A stretch of 64,000 nucleotides of DNA from Bacteroidetes bacterium GWF2_41_31 (lineage in GTDB: Bacteria > Bacteroidota > Bacteroidia > Bacteroidales > F082): positions 62,001-126,000 of the forward strand of contig MEOL01000030.1 of NCBI GenBank assembly GCA_001769215.1, read 5' to 3'. Each line of letters begins with the position of its first letter. The first letter of the stretch is position 1. The notes below the pieces were generated by a model that saw nothing but the letters and a program-made list of their open reading frames with translations, did not search any database and had not been told where the DNA came from. This document shows positions 60,919-64,000 of the stretch, one piece after another. A program made the position numbers and the translations under genes.

Positions 60919-61827
60919 TTAAAAATTGATGCCTATACCAAGCATCATGTTCGCATTAAACTGAGTGCGGGGGCCAATGGGCATCCCATTATTATCATGG
61001 AATATCACATCATCATCGTATTTCAACTCTGAAGTAATGTTCACATTTAACCATGAATTGACTTTGAGTAAAAGCCCAACCTGCCAGTTTACATCAATGT
61101 TTTGCGGATTATCCAAATAATCGGAATACAATTCGAGTTTAGTTCCAAGGTTGACATTTTTAAATAGCTCATATTTGTAGGTCATCAACATTTTAGCGCC
61201 AAACATGGTTTTCACTTTTTTAGCATGCTGAATTACCACCCCATTTGTGTCTGATTCTGCCGGGTCAAGTCCAAAAGCACCGGCATCAGCCAGCCTTTCA
61301 TCGTTTACAATGATCCAGCGCATTGCCGCCGGGGAAATATTCATCAGGAAATGTTCATCGGGAGTGTATTCGAAACCGGGCCCAATGTCGATGGTTGCCG
61401 GTGCCATGAACTTCGAAACATAGATGGTTGAATCGACTTTGTAATCATATCCCTTCGCAAACTGGCTCTTGTAAGTGAGTACCATGGTTGCATACCACGA
61501 TTTCGCTAATTTATAACCATAGGTCGAAATAAATTCTATCTTGTCATCTGTTTTCATGGCCTTGTTTTCGCCGATGATTGAATATCCAAGTGCTAAACTC
61601 ACCCAATTGGCCCATTTATGTTTTCCTTTTATATAGTCGGCTGTCAGCGTGTATTTTCCAGAGGTTGCCAATGTGTTTTCACCTCCGGCTGACCAATTGG
61701 AGAAATAACTTTGTGCAAAGTTGATGCTGATATTCTGTTTCACTTGCCAGTGCTTGATGGTGTCCTCCTGAGCTTGTAACAAAAAGCAGGATGAAAAGAT
61801 CAAAACGATTAAAAAGTTCTTTTTCAT
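60919..61827 (-). CDS. DUF3078 outer-membrane protein
   Basis: A 302-residue exported protein. Signal peptide 1-19 (ending LLQAQ) precedes the DUF3078 pattern: WQVKQNISINFAQSYFSNWSAGGENTLATSG at 28-58, repeated amphipathic strands and a terminal aromatic-ended strand MMLGIGINF. It fits an outer-membrane beta-barrel of about 10-12 strands. DUF3078 is confined mostly to Bacteroidota and of unknown role. It is linked to the phosphodiesterase gene downstream. Confidence 0.9.
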   Translation of the reverse strand: MKKNFLIVLIFSSCFLLQAQEDTIKHWQVKQNISINFAQSYFSNWSAGGENTLATSGKYTLTADYIKGKHKWANWVSLALGYSIIGENKAMKTDDKIEFISTYGYKLAKSWYATMVLTYKSQFAKGYDYKVDSTIYVSKFMAPATIDIGPGFEYTPDEHFLMNISPAAMRWIIVNDERLADAGAFGLDPAESDTNGVVIQHAKKVKTMFGAKMLMTYKYELFKNVNLGTKLELYSDYLDNPQNIDVNWQVGLLLKVNSWLNVNITSELKYDDDVIFHDNNGMPIGPRTQFNANMMLGIGINF

Positions 61828-61930
61828 TATTATAAGCAGTTGGTTAATAATCAGATAAACCTATAAAGGTATGGGATATTAAAATTTGTTTTCATAATTG
61901 TAACGAGCGTATTTGAGTTAATTTAGAGCG

Positions 61931-61938
61931 CAAAAATA
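61931..61938 (-). promoter_or_regulatory. Promoter -7 element for DUF3078-phosphodiesterase
   Basis: TATTTTTG on the minus strand, about 105 bases upstream of the DUF3078 ATG. Confidence 0.5.
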
Positions 61939-61988
61939 AAAATTTATACTGAAATAATGATCACAAAAAAATCCAACCTAATCAAATC

Positions 61989-62795
61989 TCATATCCCTGT
62001 ATTTGATTGATTTGGAATGTGACCGTCCTTATTTTCTCCCTTTTTAAAGAGGATGTTTATTTCATAGTAGGTTCGTACATATTGATTGTCCAACATGCCT
62101 GGTATCCATCTTGTTAACTCAAGCAGTCGAACACCTTCCTCAGTGCACCCTCCTCCAATATATTCCAGCACTACTATATTGGAGGGCAATCCGTTTCGTT
62201 CCACAACAAATTGTAACTTCACGGTGCCACTAATTCCAAGTTTTGATGCGTTATCAGGAAAGTTGAGGTGTTCGTTTAAAAATTCGGCCAGGGAAGTACC
62301 GCTATCTTGCAATTGAAATTGAGGTGCGGTTTCACATTTTTTCATTGGAAAAATCGTTCCGGATGAGTCGTAAGGGGAGTAGTGTCGGGGAACATGCAGG
62401 TAGCCACGTTTTTTCACCAGGCGTCGAAATGCCTTTAGATCAAAATTTAGTTCATAGGTACTTGTCGAGGTGATTTTTTTCCCCATGCTTAATCCCGGTT
62501 TCCATAATAGATAATCGAAAATGACAAGGGCAGTGCTGTCGATTCCGGGCGAAACACCCCGGGCGATTTTTCTATCGGTGATTTTTCCTGTATTGTCCGC
62601 CGTAAATTCAACCATCACTTTCCCTTCTTCTTCTCGATTTATCGATTCCTGAGGATAGTCCATAAATAGTTGCAGGAAGCTTTTATACTCTGGTTTTGCC
62701 ATTTGCGTGACAGGGGCAGTGACTACTTGCGTAAGTCCCGGAGCGGGAGTTAACAAGAGTGAGAAAACCAGTAATCTAAAGAAAATACGTTTCAT
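61989..62795 (-). CDS. Secreted protein with two TonB_C-like domains
   Basis: A 268-residue protein. A cleavable signal (residues 1-22, ending GLTQ) stands where TonB normally has an uncleaved inner-membrane anchor, and the Pro-rich spanner is missing. Two TonB C-terminal-like domains follow: about 55-125 (EEEGKVMVEFTADNTGKITDRKI) and about 170-250 (GISGTVKLQFVVERNGLPSNIVVLEYIG), each ending in an RWIPG or LWKPG motif. Without an anchor it cannot energise TonB receptors by itself; it may act as a periplasmic adaptor or decoy. The divergent rmuC gene starts 72 bases away. Confidence 0.82.
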   Translation of the reverse strand: MKRIFFRLLVFSLLLTPAPGLTQVVTAPVTQMAKPEYKSFLQLFMDYPQESINREEEGKVMVEFTADNTGKITDRKIARGVSPGIDSTALVIFDYLLWKPGLSMGKKITSTSTYELNFDLKAFRRLVKKRGYLHVPRHYSPYDSSGTIFPMKKCETAPQFQLQDSGTSLAEFLNEHLNFPDNASKLGISGTVKLQFVVERNGLPSNIVVLEYIGGGCTEEGVRLLELTRWIPGMLDNQYVRTYYEINILFKKGENKDGHIPNQSNTGI

Positions 62796-62867
62796 TTTTA
62801 TGCCGATTGGTTCACCGGGTGAAATTAAATTAATTTGAGAATATTTGCTAGTTTTACCATAAAAAAA

Positions 62868-64000
62868 ATGATGGGTATCGAAGGAGTGGTCGCGTTGATT
62901 ATTGGAGCTGCATTGGGTGCCTTCATCATGACATTAATATCAAAAAACCGCCTGCAGCAACTTAAGCAAATGCAGCAGGAAGAAATCAATGGATTTTTAC
63001 ATCAACAAATTGAACTCAATAAGGCATTGGCCATATCGAACGAAAAAAGCGATAACCTGGCTAACCGGATGGACCAACTTGACGGGCAACTCGAAAAGGA
63101 GCGAGAGTTAAAGCACGAAGCGGAAAAATTACTGGTTTCAAGAGATTCTGAATTAATTAACTTGAAACAACGGTTGGAGGAAGAGAAAAAGAACCTTGAA
63201 GCCATCCAGGAACGTTCGCGTGTTGAATTTGAAAATGTAGCCCATCGCATCTTAAAACAACAAACGGCTGATTTTACTATCACGAGTCAAAAAGGCTTAC
63301 TAGATATTCTCACTCCTTTGCGAGAGCGGATTCAGGATTTTGAGAAAAAGGTGGATCTTACTTATGAGAAAGGATTGAAGGATCAATCGGACCTGAAAGC
63401 AGAGCTGTTGAAAATTTACGACCTGAGTGTTACCCTTGATAAGGATGCCAAAAACCTGACCAATGCACTGAAATCGGATAGCAAGAGACAGGGTAACTGG
63501 GGTGAAATTATTTTAGAACGTGTGCTGGAACGGTCCGGTTTGATAAAGGATCAGGAGTATTATTTGCAGTTTTCAACAAAAAATGAACAGGGAGCCATCA
63601 TGCGCCCCGATGTGGTGATCAGGCTACCTGAGGACAAACACCTGGTCATCGACTCCAAGGTTTCGCTTACCGCCTATACAGAGTATGTGAGTGCAGAAGA
63701 GGAACCCTTAAGAAGTAAGAAATTGCGTGAACACCTGGATTCTATTCGCCGTCATATTAAGGAGTTAAGCGAAAAGCGCTACGACCAGCTTCTGGGAATT
63801 AATTCTCCTGACTTTGTTTTGATGTTTATGCCCGTAGAACCTGCCTTTGCGTTGGCTGTGCAGGCTGATCATGAATTATTCAACTACGCCTGGCACGAAC
63901 GGGTGGTAATCGTTAGTCCGACTACTTTGCTCGCAACGCTGCGTACGGTATCTTCCATTTGGAAATTTGAAAAGCAAAATCAAAATGCCCTTGAAATTGC
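62868..64000 (+). CDS. rmuC: DNA recombination protein RmuC (partial, runs off the edge)
   Basis: The reading frame from the ATG at 62868 is open to the right edge, 377 codons, and is missing only its C-terminal end. One N-terminal membrane segment (VVALIIGAALGAFIMTLI) is followed by a long coiled coil (about 25-140) and the RmuC core: NWGEIILERVLERSGL, RPDVVIRLP, VIDSKVSLTAY, FVLMFMPVEPAFA and TLLATLRTVSSIWKFEKQ. RmuC is associated with limiting inversions and recombination at repeats; its catalytic fold resembles PD-(D/E)xK nucleases. Divergent from the double TonB_C gene. Confidence 0.9.
   Translation, partial: MMGIEGVVALIIGAALGAFIMTLISKNRLQQLKQMQQEEINGFLHQQIELNKALAISNEKSDNLANRMDQLDGQLEKERELKHEAEKLLVSRDSELINLKQRLEEEKKNLEAIQERSRVEFENVAHRILKQQTADFTITSQKGLLDILTPLRERIQDFEKKVDLTYEKGLKDQSDLKAELLKIYDLSVTLDKDAKNLTNALKSDSKRQGNWGEIILERVLERSGLIKDQEYYLQFSTKNEQGAIMRPDVVIRLPEDKHLVIDSKVSLTAYTEYVSAEEEPLRSKKLREHLDSIRRHIKELSEKRYDQLLGINSPDFVLMFMPVEPAFALAVQADHELFNYAWHERVVIVSPTTLLATLRTVSSIWKFEKQNQNALEI

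Noticed and set aside
1-64000. tRNA, rRNA and defence-system genes
   Set aside because: Intergenic stretches were read on both strands for cloverleaf-type motifs and for known defence families; none was found, though short RNAs cannot be excluded by eye.

Overview
The window is chromosomal DNA from a member of the Bacteroidota, most like a marine or sediment Bacteroidales/Marinilabiliales-type organism; genus cannot be read from it. Support comes from three secreted proteins with type IX secretion (T9SS) C-terminal sorting domains, the families DUF4293, DUF3078, DUF1573 and DUF2007, a Rho factor with a long N-terminal insertion, an rpsF-rpsR-rplI operon, a Mpl ligase, and about twenty promoters with the Bacteroidota -7 element TAnnTTTG rather than a sigma70 -10 box. 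Several annotated-looking TTG/GTG starts fall on top of these -7 elements, so the promoters were used to move starts to downstream ATGs.

Layout. 0-8.3 kb: PLP dehydratase, RsmI-like methyltransferase, SlyD-type FKBP, a lipoprotein serine protease next to a polyprenyl-phosphate sugar transferase, a VWA membrane protein, and divergent FabG and short-chain dehydrogenase genes. 8.3-16 kb: a long imperfect inverted repeat, a REC-PAS3-HK-REC hybrid kinase, a minus-strand GNAT/CAP-SPOR group, a class IV aminotransferase coupled to a DUF2007 protein, and an EamA transporter. 16-23 kb: an SDR with an altered active site, a thioredoxin-type glutathione peroxidase, an EEP phosphatase/nuclease, tandem rhomboid proteases and mutL. 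23.3-27.6 kb: an ECF sigma factor overlapping a gene for a membrane-anchored beta-barrel protein, followed by a PKD/T9SS surface protein. 27.7-29.7 kb: SpoU methyltransferase and rplI-rpsR-rpsF. 29.7-32.7 kb: an AT-richer accessory patch with a DUF285 repeat adhesin-like protein and a Bro-N protein.

32.7-45.4 kb: WecB, a two-component pair, MsrB, a CotH/lamin-tail T9SS protein, purine nucleoside phosphorylase, acyl-CoA ligase, a saccharopine-dehydrogenase-like protein, two tandem monoheme proteins and a TIGR02757 protein. 45.8-55.3 kb: DUF1573 protein, aminotransferase, HypA, FtsK, LolA, a vitamin/nucleoside uptake cluster (YkoF-like, PnuC, NadR-like kinase), a glycosyltransferase and a universal stress protein. 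55.4-64 kb: Mpl, a second DUF1573 protein, Rho, DUF4293, a phosphodiesterase, DUF3078, a double TonB_C protein and the start of rmuC.

Most of the window is ordinary core Bacteroidota chromosome. The least-explained pieces are the sigma/beta-barrel/PKD locus, the YkoF-PnuC-NadR cluster, the cysteine-bearing insertion in the sugar transferase, the SDR without its catalytic Tyr/Lys, and the DUF285/Bro-N patch. No rRNA, tRNA, CRISPR array, prophage or recognisable defence system was found.
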